64,000 nt of DNA from Archilochus colubris (Eukaryota > Chordata > Aves > Apodiformes > Trochilidae), in contig CM041084.1 of NCBI GenBank assembly GCA_023079485.1, positions 101,350,467 to 101,414,466 of the forward strand, given 5' to 3'. The notes below the pieces were generated by a model that was not told the origin of the DNA, did not search any database, and saw only the letters and a program-made list of their open reading frames with translations. The translations under genes were made by a program, and so were the position numbers. Below are positions 16,810-29,590 of this stretch, piece by piece. How positions within the stretch are numbered: position 1 is the stretch's first letter; each line of letters begins with the position of its first letter.

Positions 16810-16907
16810 TTTGAGCAGTTTGAAAGCACTATTGGGTTTAAGTTGCCAAATCATCGTGCTGCAAAGCGCTTATGGAAAGTGTGTGTTGAGCACCATACAT
16901 TTTTCAG
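16810..16907 (+). CDS. EPB41L3: EPB41L3 exon: FERM F3 lobe end ([20 protein letters not shown])
   Basis: 98 nt, acceptor cctacccag, donor gtatgt. It starts in phase 0 with [20 protein letters not shown], continues [12 protein letters not shown], and ends in a split Arg codon. [13 protein letters not shown] is the diagnostic C-terminal helix of FERM F3. The 98-nt length matches the 4.1R exon. Confidence 0.97.
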
Positions 16908-17865
16908 GTATGTGAATTTCTTTTCATAAAGGTGTGCTGTGAAACACAACAGAAAGGACCAATTCTGTCAGTAAAGACAAAACTCTACAAATTAAATTGT
17001 CTTTTTGATCAGAAGGTACTTCTGAGCAGATAAGAGAAGGTTATTCCTTCTTCAGAATTTGAAATGTTTCCCCCCAAGTTATTCATACTATTTCAGGTAG
17101 ATACTGAATATTTAAAATCACCATTTGGTCCAAATTGATTGTTTTGTGTTATCTGTGCTATATCTGTCACTATAATTACAGAGACAAAAGACTTTGCTGC
17201 ACTTCTGCACATAGACTTGTATAGGGAGGTCAATTCATATGGAAAGTTACTGGGGAATGGGGGTAGGAATAAAAAAAAAAAAAGGAAAAAAAGGAAGATT
17301 TTTTTAAATTACATATGAAAATACAGACAGTAGTTGGTGAATGCCTATTTCATAGGTATTATTTTTATACTACTGAGGAATTTTGTAGCTATATTTCTGA
17401 CATCTAGGAAGACCTGTAGAAAGTTTGGGATAGTGGAAATTAAAATTACTTACTTGGGATAGCTGTAATTACTTTCTGCCAATAGTCAGCAAGGAGATAC
17501 TTTGCAGTAGGAACCCAAAAGGCTGAGATTTTCAATGGTGTGAAAGGGAGTCCAGTGCTTAAAAACCTCTCTCAAGATGTTTGGGAGGACTGAACAATTT
17601 CTCTCCTTTCTTAAAACTAGTGGTTCAGGGTGTCTATACATTCATATGAAATACAGTCTTAGTATCAAAAGATCTAGAAAGAAATTGAGTGTGCTTTCTA
17701 ATTTTTAATGGAAAATCAATGTCTAAAGCATATCCAAAATACAGAGGGTGGGAAGGCTCGAACCTGTAAATGTCTGCATCCCAGTGAATGAATACTGCCC
17801 TACATCCACCTGTTCTGGCCCTATCCTCAGCATAGCAGCACTGTCATAAATTGGGAGTGTATACA

Positions 17866-17884
17866 TATATATATATATATATAT
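17866..17884 (+). repeat. (AT)n microsatellite
   Basis: Short uninterrupted AT dinucleotide run in the intron before the FERM-adjacent exon. Confidence 0.85.
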
Positions 17885-18238
17885 TTCAGCCCAGATCAGA
17901 GTCCTTGATAAAAGGAAAACATTTTAATTTTTTTTTTATGGGTGTTTTTTTTTTTTTCAGATTTCATGATTAGAAAATAATAAATCTGATTTCCAAGCAG
18001 GAAGGGGCTGAGTTAGTCTTGCCCATTAGGAATAACTCAGCTTTTCAAATGCATTAGCTATGTGGTTTATTCATGCTGTATGAGGGGACATCCTTTGGTT
18101 CCCTTTTAGCCGCAGACCCCTGAGGCAGAGGTTACCATGGAGGGTGACACCCGCCGGTTGTCTCCCATCACCTGCAGAAATAGTGGGCTGATTTTTGAAG
18201 GAGGGGGAGTAACAAGAGCACTGCTTGGTGTGTTTTAG

Positions 18239-18414
18239 GCTCCTGCTGCCAGAAGCACCTCCAAAGAAGTTCCTCACGCTGGGCTCCAAGTTTCGCTACA
18301 GCGGTCGGACGCAGGCCCAGACAAGAAGAGCCAGCGCCCTCATAGACCGTCCCGCACCTTACTTTGAACGTTCTTCTAGTAAACGTTACACAATGTCTCG
18401 CAGCTTAGATGGGG
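18239..18414 (+). CDS. EPB41L3: EPB41L3 exon: FERM-adjacent (FA) segment
   Basis: 176 nt, acceptor tgttttag, donor gtaagg, leaving one base of a Gly-Ala junction. It reads [40 protein letters not shown], then SRSLDG. The [15 protein letters not shown] block is the FERM-adjacent (FA) regulatory segment of the 4.1 family. Its RRAS and SRS sequences are basic-directed Ser sites (phosphorylation inferred from family knowledge). [10 protein letters not shown] distinguishes 4.1B from 4.1R, which has LTSTDTIPKSK here. Confidence 0.97.
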
Positions 18415-20530
18415 GTAAGGTCCTCTTAATTCACTTTTTCAAAAGCTGTGGTCGCTGCTTTTGGTTAGTTGTAACCCTCTTGTCGTCTCATCTCCTCGAG
18501 CTTCGGCTGAGTGGAGGTTGTGAGTACCTGCACGTTCACTGTGGAGGGTAGGGGAGGATGCAGGGAGATGCTGTGCCAAATGTACTGCTGTGGTCCTTAA
18601 GAAGTGTGTCTGGAAGGAGGTCTTTGGGACTATGCTGTTGCTGAAGCCTCCTGCCTTGGCCTCACACCTGCAAAGCACTTGTCTGCTGTGAGGAAGGACA
18701 GGATACCTGGACCTGCCTGCCTGAATAAATCAAGATTCAGTGGTTTTTCAGAATTTGCATGAGTAACTGTTTGAGTTTTGGTTTAATTTGGCTTTTGTTG
18801 TTTTTTTCATTTTCTCCCTTTGGTTTTCCATTGAAGTATATGTTACAATTCAGAAATTATTACTTCCCTGGATTGAGTAGTAACACTTTTGATTACCTCA
18901 CATCCTAGTTGGATGAGACCTAACAGGTTTTTTCCATGCATTGCTTTTGAAGAGGTGAGATGGAGAATAACATATGGAGATTAATATTCTATCCTTCTTC
19001 CTCCTCTTTTTGTCCATGGTTCATGGAGGTTACAGTTCTGCTGCCGCTTTAAGTTAAACCAGCGTGTGATTCAGAGTCTCAGCATCTTCATCAGGTGTTA
19101 CTGTAGTCATCTATTGAGTAAAAAGAGAGTGTGGTTTATATTTGTAGAAAAAACAGTAAGACAAAATTTAGAATTGCTACAGTTTATAAAAATATAAGGT
19201 TCATTTTCCTGCAGCATGTCACAAACAAATTGCAATGAATATATCTGATGGTGGGGAGGGGGAGAAGCTTTGATTTAAAAGTACTAGTGACAAGCCTTCT
19301 TTTCTCCCCCTTAAGGTGCTGCTTGTCATTAATTATTTTGGAATCTTCTAATTCTGATGTGCTTCTTGCTCGTTACCAAGCAACTGGTGACATGATTGCT
19401 GTGCATGTGTCTCAAAGCAGAAATTATCCTTCTGCATTATTTTGTTTGTAACATCCAAACAACATGTCTCCCACTACTCCCTTTCACCCGCCTCCTAAGC
19501 TCATTCCCAACCAGCAAGATATCTGAAATGCTTTTCCCCACCATTTATTAGACTCTGCAAGGTTTTTTTTTATGTTAATTTGTGTAAATGCAAATGAGGA
19601 AAAGAGATTTTTTTTTAATCAATGCTTATGATTTCTTCACTAATGTTACTATAATTCAAAAGTGGCTGTAGCATTCTCTATCAGGATTACACTGTGATCC
19701 CAGCCCTGTCATTTTTTACAAATGCAAGTAACTTTATGAATTTGAACAGTCCTATTGACTTAGAAGTTAATAACACATTACTCAGGAGCAGGGTCTGGGT
19801 ATATGATTGATGTATTTATTATATTCTATCTGTAAGATTGCTATTTATTTCAGAATCCTTTATATATATTTAAGTTTGCTGAATTATTGAACGTTTAGAT
19901 CCTGAAGTATTCTGGTTTGGTCCACTGAATTAAAGATCATCACTTTCCAGAATTTTTCAGGATAATAAGCTCACTTAACTGGCAGACTTTATATTGTGAT
20001 AATACAAAGATTCCATTTCTTGATTCTGAGATTTTATGCCTGTGTTATATCAATATTGTAATTTCCTGTAATGCAGCACGTTACTTACTGTGCACTTGAT
20101 CTGCGTTGTTATGTTCTGCCAGATTTCCAACAAAAATCTCTTCCCACCCCCATGGCTGATGTCATAGCTGATCCTCCGTATGTTTCCTGCCTGATAACAG
20201 TTGCACTGCATTGATTTTTTTTCTGATGTTTTGCTACAGTAGCTATTTTAATGGCTTGCTAACATTTAACAAGGGTGTAATGCACACATTAGTGACATTA
20301 ATGTGTGTATACACATCTGTAACACATGTTTATGCATATAAAAGCTGCAAGCTTTATTTCAAGTAAGCAGTTTATTTAAATGTTATGCACGTGCTTCAGG
20401 TTCCCTGAAACACAACTTAGTTGTGTTTTCAGTAATATCTCAAATGTTTTACTAACCCAGCTTTTTAATTTTCTGCAGCTTCTTGGCAAAATCTATTTCA
20501 GACTTTCCCTCTTTAAATATTTGCTTTTAG

Positions 20531-20751
20531 CATCAGTGAATGAAAACCATGAAATGTACATGAAGGATTCTGTGTCTGCTGCAGAGGTTGGTACTGGCCA
20601 GTACGCCACAACAAAGGGCATCTCTCAGACCAACTTGATAACCACTGTGACTCCAGAGAAAAAGGCAGAGGAAGAGAAGGATGACGAGGAGGGCAAAAAG
20701 AAAAGAGCAGAGGAAGTCACCCCGATCTCAGCAGTACGCCACGACACCAAG
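20531..20751 (+). CDS. EPB41L3: EPB41L3 exon: linker after FERM (SVNENHEMYMKD...)
   Basis: 221 nt, acceptor tgcttttag, donor gtagag. It completes the Ala codon, then reads SVNENHEMYMKDSVSAAEVG, TGQYATTKGISQTNLITTVT, a Glu/Lys-rich stretch, and EEVTPISAVRHDTK, ending in phase 0. It is the hydrophilic U2-type linker of 4.1B. The acidic/basic EEKDDEEGKKKRAEE run predicts disorder or a charged single helix. From this exon's 3' end onward all junctions are phase 0. Confidence 0.96.
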
Positions 20752-23700
20752 GTAGAGTTTGGAGCTCTTTGTATTAAACTGACCAGTCTGGAGAGCACTT
20801 GGAGAAACCCAGAATTGTTAGGGAGGGAGGAGTTATCTGGTGCCATGAAAGGAAGCTCAAATACCCAAGGTTGTATGTATGTGTATGTACATGTCTTGAA
20901 TCAGTATTTTTAGTATTGCATTTCGTATGATGGTGTGTAAGTAATTTTCTGCTTTGGACTCTTTTTTGAAATCCATTAAACAGTCAGCATAGTGGTTTTT
21001 GCATAGCATTCAAGAGCTCCTTAGGAAATAGCCAGAAGTAACCTAGCAGGGCACATTTCACTCAATTGATCTTCAGTCATACTTTAACTGTAGTATGGGC
21101 ATCTTATGGGGAGTTTTGGGTTGGTTGTTTTTTTTTTTGAAAAGACAATAGAATAGTTTTTTGTTCTTTGTATGTAGCTCAGTGCTTTAAACTATTGTAC
21201 TTTTCTCATTTATTTCTCATAAAGCTCTGTTTCTTTGCATGTATTTCAATTAGGGTATTAATATACTATTATAAGCTTTTTTCCTGGCTTACAAAAGCAT
21301 TTGCTTCCCTCATTTGAAATTTTGCAATGAAGAAAACTGTTTTTCTTGATGATTCTCTGTTCAGTTGTTAAATTTGATTCATCCCTCACTATATCCAATC
21401 CCAGCACCACCACCGCATACACCTACACACATGGCTGTGCATTGTATCTACTGAGTTAATAAGAGAAGGCAAATAAAACAAGGTGAAAGAGAAGATACTG
21501 GAATTCAGAGCTTAACTGAGGAGAAATAAGGTAGAATAAGAAAATAGTGTGTAAAACATCCTCTGTTTCTTTTACTTTGAGAAAAAAAGAGAATATGAAA
21601 GACTGTGTCTAGGTTACCGTTCAGAAAGTGTACTATGAATGCACTTGCTGAACAAATAAGATTTACCCTCTTCATTTATGAGGGTATGTATACCTCGATA
21701 TATACCAACAAAACTGTCATGCATGCAAATATTAGAACATGAACTTCTAGCCTTACCATGTAAGGCCACAGTAAGTTGCAAAGCTAATGCATCAAATCCT
21801 GAAAAAGAGCTGCAATTGGTATCAAAGATCAGAAACAAATGCAGGAACTGAAAATTGCACATGAGAAAAGATTTTCTTTTGAAAGAGTAGGATGTCATTG
21901 TAGCGTCTCTGTAAAAATCAGCCAGGGTCCTCTTAAAACTTCATTAGTTTCTGCACAGAGAAATTGATGAAAATCAAACATGCAGGAAATATCCAATAGA
22001 AAAGTAATTCTGTTCCAAGTGTTTGTTAATTTAAGTCAATGGAGAGTTCAGCTGCATTTCAAAGATCATAAGTTCCTTAAATATGGCTAGAAATAGTCAA
22101 AGATGTTTTTAGGAAAAAAATTTTGTGGTACTTAAACATCCACAAATTAATTTTTTTTTAACCCCCCACCCCCAGAGGTGGATTCTGTTTAAACAACCTG
22201 CTATCAGAGCTCCAGTTCTGTCCTGTAGAGATCTCAGTTCTGCTTCTACTGGACCTGCAAATGCTTTTATCATTTGTTATAAAGAGAATAGGGTCTCAAG
22301 AAACACAGGACAAATTTAAAATCAAACTCCTTCTTAAGGGTATGTAAATTTTATAGGTAGGTTTTCAAATTCTCCACTATGACATTTTTCCTGTCTTTTA
22401 TCCTCATGTATTGAAGTACCAGAAGTTATTCTAAATATTAACACTGCAAAGATGCCAATAAGTGAATAATCTGTATTAGCAAAGAATAAATTTACTTTGG
22501 CTTTTTTATCTTTACAATATAAAGAGAACTTCTGTGTATTCAGCTCACATTAAGTCCTGTGAGTCCATCAGCATTCTATTTTAACTCAAGCCTGCTACAT
22601 TCAGCCCATAAAGATGGCATTCGTAAGCAGTTTGAAGTTAGGCTTCATTTTGGTTGTTTAATTTGGGAATACAGATAGCCTGAACTGATAGCTTGATTTT
22701 TTTATTGTTGTGGTTAGAGAAGAGGGAGGAGCAAAATATTAAGGGGAAAGGAAGGAGCTCTTCTCCATAAATAGTTCACTTAAATCCCATTCATACCGTT
22801 ACTATACCTAGTAAACATTAGGGTTGGTAGCTAGCATTGGTGTAACCTATATCTAAATCCTTCTGGTCTCAGATTTAGCAGCAGCTTTTACAGGCAAATA
22901 AATGCTGTTTCGGCTTTTTGAAGGTATTCTGCTTTGAGGAACTGGGAGTAGCAGTTGGGAGTAAAATGACTTTTGTAAGCTCCCTGGGTGTGTGTGTGGT
23001 GGATGCAGCACTTAAGGTTTGGTCGTGGAGCCAGCACACCACTTTAGCTAAGTGCATCTCATTGACTTTGGCCAAAGCATCCCCATCAGCACTGTGGCAG
23101 GTCTGTTGTACTGGGATATTTTGGTGGTGATGGCTGTGTTGTCCTTCTAAAGAGCAGTCATGGCTGCCTGCAGGGAGCGTGTTAGGTGATGGTCACCCCT
23201 CCTGCTGAATCACCTCCCTCCCTCCGTTTTTTTGTCCTTGAATGGCCTTAAAGACTGGTTGAATGCTCTACAAGTGGCATATCAATGGTATTTATATTGT
23301 TGGTAGCCAGTATTCTTTGCATTATGGTAAAATCTGTAGCAAAAGCATTGGGTATGTTTTTAGCTCTTTGCTATGGGTAGAAAGTCACTCTGACTAAGAG
23401 GAGATGTGGCTGTGTAGGGCGTGGGCCTCTCTCTGGCCATCTGCTCCCTTCATTCAAGGTGCTGCTGAAGCTGTGGGGTGCAGCATAGTGGAGGGCAGCA
23501 GGGTGCATGGCTGGGAGGGGGCCAGCCCCCCAGCACTGCCAGCTGCAGCTCACCGTGGGCAGAGGTGAGGGCAAGGCTGTAGTAACAGCCAGTGGAGACC
23601 AATGTGGTTGAAGAGCTAGGTTTTTGTTGGTTCTTTTTTTTCCATTCTGAAGAGCTGACATACAGATTTATGCCCCCCCAAGACCAGAATGTGTTTTATT

Positions 23701-24300
23701 TAGTTATAGGACCTAGGTGATGTTGGGCTTCTTTAATATTGGCATGGAGGAACTTGGGCATGCAGGGTTTTAAAATCCTTAGGGTTGTAACTATTGCTAC
23801 TGAGATTGTCCAAAGCATAGATAGGAAGAATCTGGCCCCCACTGGGACTTCTCCTAACTGCAGGAGTGCTGTCACCACCAGTGCTGATATTTAAAATACA
23901 TTCCCTCATGTTTTTGTTGCTCTCCATGTACTTCGTGTTTGAAAACTCCTTAGGATCTGAAACCCATCTTACAGTAAGTGGAAGTTGGCAGCACCTGAAA
24001 CTCCACATATGTCTGTGAAGGTTTTTATGTAAATCCTGAGCTGCAGATGACTAGACAAATGCTCAATCAAGAAGCTGCCTTTTGTAAGCTGTAACCCTGA
24101 TTCACTAATACCTGTGGTGTGTGGCATGGGAACATGCACCATTTAACTCAGTGGAAAGCTGTGGTGTTAAAATACTGTTTATAATTATATATCTATTTAA
24201 TATATAAAACTTACCATCACGGGAGAAAATTAACTAATTACAGTTTTCTTTTTGTCCTTTTGCTTTTGCGCCTTGTTTGCTGCTCTTTCTCTGTCACCAG
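20752..24300 (+). other. EPB41L3: Intron
   Basis: No further exon recognised. A locally GC-rich patch near 23450-23580 has no splice-bordered ORF. The rest is AT-rich. Confidence 0.6.
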
Positions 24301-24867
24301 CCATCCTTGCTTGGCACTGATTCCTGCCACCCCTCGCCGTCCCTGCACCCCGGCCCCCATGCATCTTCAGCAAAGCTCCGCAGGAGATGCAAGGAGAGCG
24401 CTCGAGCAAAACCTTTAAGCTGCGAGGCGCCCAAAGAGAGCGCCCCAAAGCACTGCGACCTGGAGCTGGACCCTGACAGAAAGGGGCGAGTTTGCTCTGC
24501 CGAGCAGGACGTGTCCTTTGGCTATAAGCAAAAAGCCGGCAGAGGCGGGACGCTGTTTTCCTTCTCCTTGCAACTTCCAGAGTCATTTCCTTCCCTCCTG
24601 GATGACGACGGCTACCTGTCGCTCCCTAACCTCTCCGAAACCAACCTCCTGCCTGCCAGCCTGCAGCACTACCTTCCCATCCGCTCCCCTTCCCTGGTGC
24701 CTTGCTTCCTCTTCATTTTTTTCTTTCTGCTCTCTGCCTCTTTCTCAGTGCCATACGCCCTCACTCTCTCCTTTCCTCTGGCTATGTGCCTCTGCTACCT
24801 GGAGCCCAAGGCGGCCTCCTTGAGTGCCTCACTTGCCAATGACCTGAGTGACAGTTCAGAGGAAGAG
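24301..24867 (+). CDS. EPB41L3: EPB41L3 large exon with hydrophobic stretch
   Basis: 567 nt, 189 codons, phase 0 at both ends, acceptor ctgtcaccag, donor gtgtgt. It opens PSLLGTDSCHPSPSL and includes KLRRRCKES, LFSFSLQLPESFPSLLDDDG, YLSLPNLSETNLLP and QHYLPIRSPSLVP. A roughly 36-residue hydrophobic segment (24694-24801, with LFIFFFLLSASFSV and ALTLSFPLAMCLCYL) follows, then EPKAASLSASL and SDSSEEE. This exon is specific to 4.1B and is absent from 4.1R. It is likely a cassette: it is a multiple of three and joins phase-0 neighbours. GC content is well above the flanking sequence. The hydrophobic run is long enough to span a membrane twice or form a hairpin, unusual for a cytoplasmic adaptor. 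Confidence 0.95.
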
Positions 24868-24995
24868 GTGTGTACCTCGGCATCGAACACACTCTTTTTT
24901 TCGTGTTCAGTGCTTCAGTCCTAACCAGTGTTAGATTGCTGCAATAGTGGTCCTACTTTCAGAGCCTCATTTCTGTCTGTGCTGATGTTAGAAGG

Positions 24996-25131
24996 GGGTG
25001 GGTTTGGTTTGTTTTTTTCGTTGGTTGGTTTTTTTGGTTTGTTTTTTTTTTCATTGGGGTGGGTTGGTTTTTGTTTTGGTTTGGTTTTTCTGTTTTTTCT
25101 TTTTCTTTTTTTTTTTTTTTTTTTTTTTTTC
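24996..25131 (+). repeat. GGTTT/GTTTT low-complexity tract ending in poly-T
   Basis: Irregular GGTTTG and GTTTTT units grade into an uninterrupted poly-T run. As poly-A on the minus strand it could be a retroposon tail, but no body was recognised beside it. Confidence 0.8.
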
Positions 25132-27466
25132 ATGCTGGGAGTGCAGCCTGGGGCCCAGGTTTAGGCACAACACTGTGTGAAGGTGTTTTGGTTTGAACTA
25201 TGTCAGCTGATGCGAAGTGACTTGCCCTAAACAAATTACCACTAGTCAGCTCTGAAGTATTTTATGTAAACCCTCCAAGACCCTTCCTCCCACCCTGCCA
25301 GTTTATAGTAGGGTTAGAATAATTATCTAGACAGTGGGAATTAAGTACAATTTTCTTCATAATTACATATGAATGCATATATGTGTATGTAGATACATTG
25401 TATTTAAATAAATAGCCTATTAAAATGCCCACCCATGACAACTTCGCAGTGTTGGAAATTCAGGTGGACTTAGCTTTTTGTAAATCCATCAGGTGTAGCC
25501 CAAGCCCAGGAAAGGCTTTCTGGCTCATCGAAACCTGGCTCTGGATTTTCAGCCTTGATCCCATCAGTGCTGCAGATTAAATAGTTTTCCCATGCTTCAG
25601 TGCATCAGTGAGAGAGGTCAGATTGGGACGGCTGTGCTGCAGCTGGCAGGGGAGCAGTGCTCTGTGGGCTGCTTTGCCGTTTGCAGTGTTAGATTAGCAC
25701 TGCCAAAACTAATGCCTCGAGCCACCAGGGTTATCACAGGCAGATAAACCAACTGCAGAAGGAGTCCACAGTGGTTCTGCAAACTGTGGATATGATAATA
25801 CATCCAGAAGAGTTAAAGAAATCTGCTTGCTTAAGTTACACAGTGGCTGGCCTCTTAGTTTTTCCTGGTGCCTGGTTATTCTTTGTTGACATAAAATGAT
25901 GGGATAATTTTTTCCTCATTTTTTTTCCCCCCTTCATCTCCAAATGCAAAAATAGAGTTTTGCTTTGTAAAGGAAAAAAAAAAAAAATCCCAGATCAGAT
26001 AATTGCAGTGCAGTTGGCCATTTGTTAAAAGCCATCTTGGTCACTTGTTGATGGCATTGCAGTAGCTGTCTCCAGTAAAGCAGCTTGCACATCTAAACAC
26101 TCGTGTGATCTGTCAGTGTTGGTTTTGTAAGACTTGGTGCAGGATTTCAGTTCGTTTTTGGAAAGCCAAAAGTTGCATCAGTTTCTCTTGTAAAAACATT
26201 GTCTTTAGAAGCTTTTGGCTCCGTGATGCCTAACAATTAAATAATAATGTGCAATTTCTGATAAAAGGCCTCCAAAATGTTGCTGTCTCGTTTCGTGTCC
26301 TCATTTTGAGATAGCATTTAGGTCTCAATTTTCATTAGCTCTGGACTTGGATAAATCTAATAGCAATAACAGCATTAATACAGTGCCAGCTCCAGAGGCA
26401 ATAATGAGGCAGTGTTTATGTAATACTTTGGTCTGTTCCTCTTTCAGAAATGAGCACTTCTTTTTGTTAGTAAAGTTAGGAAGTATTGAGCATAAAACTG
26501 TGTAAAATAGGCTTTTTAGTGTCGCTCTTTTATGAGGGTGATTACTCTGGCAGTGCTTCCTGGCAGACAACACAGACTTGTGCCTAATCCAGGGGGTATT
26601 TCTTGTTCAAAATATTGCATGAAAGTGGCTATGTTTTAAAGTCGGGCATGTCTGCATTACATTGGCAAAACAAATCACAGCAGTTCTGGTCACAAGTTAG
26701 AGGAAGTTCAGCTGCAGGATTTTGGGAGGTAGCTGCCTTCCCTTCCAGCTCCACCCTTTGCCTGCCCATGAGCCCCACCAGCAGCTGCACCACAGCCCAT
26801 CTCAGAGTTGAGCCCGACCTTTCTTACTCTCCATTCCAGAGGAGACCTGCCTTGCTCAGCCTTAATTTGCCACGTCTTGCTCTGTGACACCCCCAAATCT
26901 TTTTTTTTTTTTTTTGAGTTAATTCAGTAATGCTGGCTTTGACACCATGGCTGTCGATTGGCTTATTAGAAGACATGTTTGTTAAAACAAAGCATATTTT
27001 ATGCCTTACTTAGGATTTCCTTGCTGTTACAGTAAAAGAAAAATATAAAATAGAAAGCTTCCCCTACTCAGTTCACAAAATGGCACACAGTGATGCAGAA
27101 GGCTACAGCCTGTATCCTGAACTGATCTTACCCTTTATTAAGCTCTGTTCTCCCTTGAGCAGTGCATCTGGAGGCAATCCATGAAGTTAGAGGCAGAATC
27201 TCACCTCTTAGACTTCATTAGCTTCTGGTTTTGTTCCTCACCCAATATTTCTATCGACTTTTCTCTAATGCTCTCAACTTCCAGTTCTTAAATGAACCCT
27301 AAACGCAAGACCAGTGTTCCAGTGCCTTGACGCGCATCTTTTAATTAATTTTAAATGCCTAGATTCATTAATTCCTCTCTTTTCTTTTTTCTTTTTTCTT
27401 TTTTTTTTTTAATAGGAGGGACAATACATAGATTTTTTTATATTGTCCTACCTTTACAATTGTTTA

Positions 27467-27495
27467 TAATCATAGAATCATTGAATCGTCTTAAA
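27467..27495 (-). mobile_element. Short CR1 LINE 3'-end remnant
   Basis: Contains aatcatagaatcattgaatc, the reverse complement of the tandem ATTCTATG-type terminus of avian CR1 LINEs. Only the terminus is recognisable. Confidence 0.45.
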
Positions 27496-29111
27496 ACTTA
27501 CAACCTTTACAATTGCTTACAACCTTATAAAGATGTGTGATCCTTCACTGTTAAAGAAACAATTTTCTAACACTTTAGTGGAAATAATTTAACAAGCTAG
27601 GTAGACTATTTTGGCATTTCAGTTTAATTTAAAAATAAAGGTGGTCTGTCTAGTAAGTGGCTATTGCTTGAAAAATTGCATATAGCTTACATTCATGCAC
27701 TAACTGAATAGTGCAAAATGCCTGCGTTTTCTTCTGCCTATCATACAAGCAATCCAGATTAATAAAATGAAGGAATAATTTAAAACAAGGACATGAAAAA
27801 ATAGCAAAAAAGGAGTTTATGAAACATTGGAGTTGTCAGAAATAAAAACAAAGACAGGAAATTCAACGTTAAGAGTGATACTCCAGATTTTCTCTTTGTT
27901 TCATAGTGACGTGATTTGAGGATGAGATATATTATCCTAGCATTAAATTACCTGCTTGGATTACTTTAGTTTATCTAAGGACAACAGAAAATCAGTAATC
28001 AAAACCAGAGCTTTCACTGATGTTAAAACAACTTGGATGTGCCAGTCTGGGGCGGTAGGGAACACTTTCTTTACATACTGGTTTTCCATCAGCTTGCATA
28101 ATGTCAAAAATTGTCACTTGAACTCTTTTCTCAGCCTGTAGCAACCTTCACCCGACTCTATTTATTAAAGCTCGACACTTGCATTCTCCACTAAAATGTT
28201 CTTCATGATGTTTAGCAAAGCAGGGATAGATCAGTCTGTGCAATGCTGTGCTTTGTTTCATTTTTATCACTTGTACTTAGTAAGTGTTGGGTTATTTTGG
28301 GGGGGGAAGTTACTTTTATTTTCCTCTTACTTTCATCAGTATCCTTAAATGGAATGAGAAGGGGGTTTTTTTGTTGTTCTTTTAATGACAGTTTTCTTTC
28401 TTTTTACTACTGTTAACAATATCAACTGTTCTTTATTAGAACTGAGTGGGATCTGAGCCTTACTGCTACTCTGTAGACAGAGGGTAGATGGGTGTGATTA
28501 TTTGAACTCTTTGGTAATGCAGACAGCCTCATGGTGCATAAATGTGGAAACAAGAACAACTTCTGTACAAATGAGGGGCTGAAAGTCAGGTGACTGTTAA
28601 AGTAGCCTTTTTTAGGAAAAAAAACCTTTTCCCCCTCAAGAGAAAAAGTCAAATATCGCATTAATCCATCTTGGTTTGAAAAAAATTTGGTGAATTTTCT
28701 TTTAAAAAAAAACATTATGGGAGGAAAAGTTTGTTTGAGAAAATACTAGCTACTTTTTTACCAATTTTTTTTTTTTTAAGCCACCTGGCTTTCTTAAGAA
28801 AAAAACCAAACATCTGCTCTTCAAATAACAGTTTTCCAGTAATGTTTTGTTTGGCTTATAAATTTGTACCAGTAGACCCAGATACTGTGTACAGTACGCC
28901 TCGAGTCTTCCTCTGAGTCTGTTCTGTTTACTAATATAGCACTTTTATTTTGCTTCTTTGACTTGTGCGTGGTTTGAAAAGCAATGCTAAGGCAGTTCTC
29001 GGGGATGCTGAACTTCACAGTTCCCCTCCTGAGACGCATGTACTGATGAGCTGGGTTTATTCTTTATTCCTGCTTTCCTCTCGGGACCCGGTTACATGTC
29101 TAACCAAATAG

Positions 29112-29165
29112 ACTGACAGTGAGCAGACGGATACTGCAGCTGATGGTGAGACCACTGCCACCGAG
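29112..29165 (+). CDS. EPB41L3: EPB41L3 54-nt cassette exon (TDSEQTDTAADGETTATE)
   Basis: 54 nt, 18 codons, phase 0 at both ends. It reads TDSEQTDTAADGETTATE, which matches the acidic Thr-rich linker of 4.1B. The acceptor (aaatag) lacks a strong pyrimidine tract. The donor GAG|gtttgt is weak at positions +3 to +5. Both fit regulated inclusion. Two TGCATG motifs follow at 29247 and 29291. Confidence 0.93.
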
Positions 29166-29246
29166 GTTTGTACAGTCGCTGGCACCCATTTTAGTTCAGG
29201 GAGAGGGAGTTTCACCTCGTCTCTTCCCAAACCCTGAGCGCCAAAC

Positions 29247-29296
29247 TGCATGTTTCCCACGGCAGCTCGGGTTCCTTCTCCGCGCGCGTCTGCATG
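29247..29296 (+). promoter_or_regulatory. Two TGCATG (RBFOX-type) motifs downstream of 54-nt exon
   Basis: TGCATG at 29247-29252 and 29291-29296, 82 and 126 nt past the donor. RBFOX proteins bind UGCAUG and usually promote inclusion of an upstream exon. The motif also occurs by chance, so function here is inferred from position only. Confidence 0.45.
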
Positions 29297-29590
29297 AGCT
29301 CTTCCATCAGGGCAGGGGCTTTGCTCAGGGAGTTGAGGTTTTGATGTTCCCTGATGGGTTCCTCTTCCTAGTGTGTTGGGCTTAGAAACTGAGAGGCCTC
29401 TGTGCTGTGCAGATAGCGGGGTGGTAACAGTGTCACCTGTGCAAATGCCTCCCAGCTGGGGTGGTCCCAGGCTGTGACCCCCAGGTTGTTCTGTTTGCTT
29501 GTTTGCTCTTGTAATCTGCAGCCTGTGTGAGATGGGGGGGAAGGAGACAGTAAAAAGCTGTTTTCAAATTTTCTCAGTAAAGGTATTTCC

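Larger units (their letters stand above)
24868..29111 (+). other. EPB41L3: Intron with T/G-rich low-complexity tract
   Basis: It contains the GGTTT/poly-T tract (24996-25131), a T16 run near 26900 and a short CR1 3'-end remnant near 27470. No exon recognised. Confidence 0.6.

Noticed and set aside
24518..24823. 101-codon ORF overlapping the large EPB41L3 exon in another frame
   Set aside because: Shadow of the GC-rich coding exon; the EPB41L3 frame explains the sequence fully.
25000..25131. T/G-rich stretch encoding Phe/Leu-rich ORFs in several frames
   Set aside because: Low-complexity DNA; the apparent hydrophobic proteins are artefacts of poly-T.
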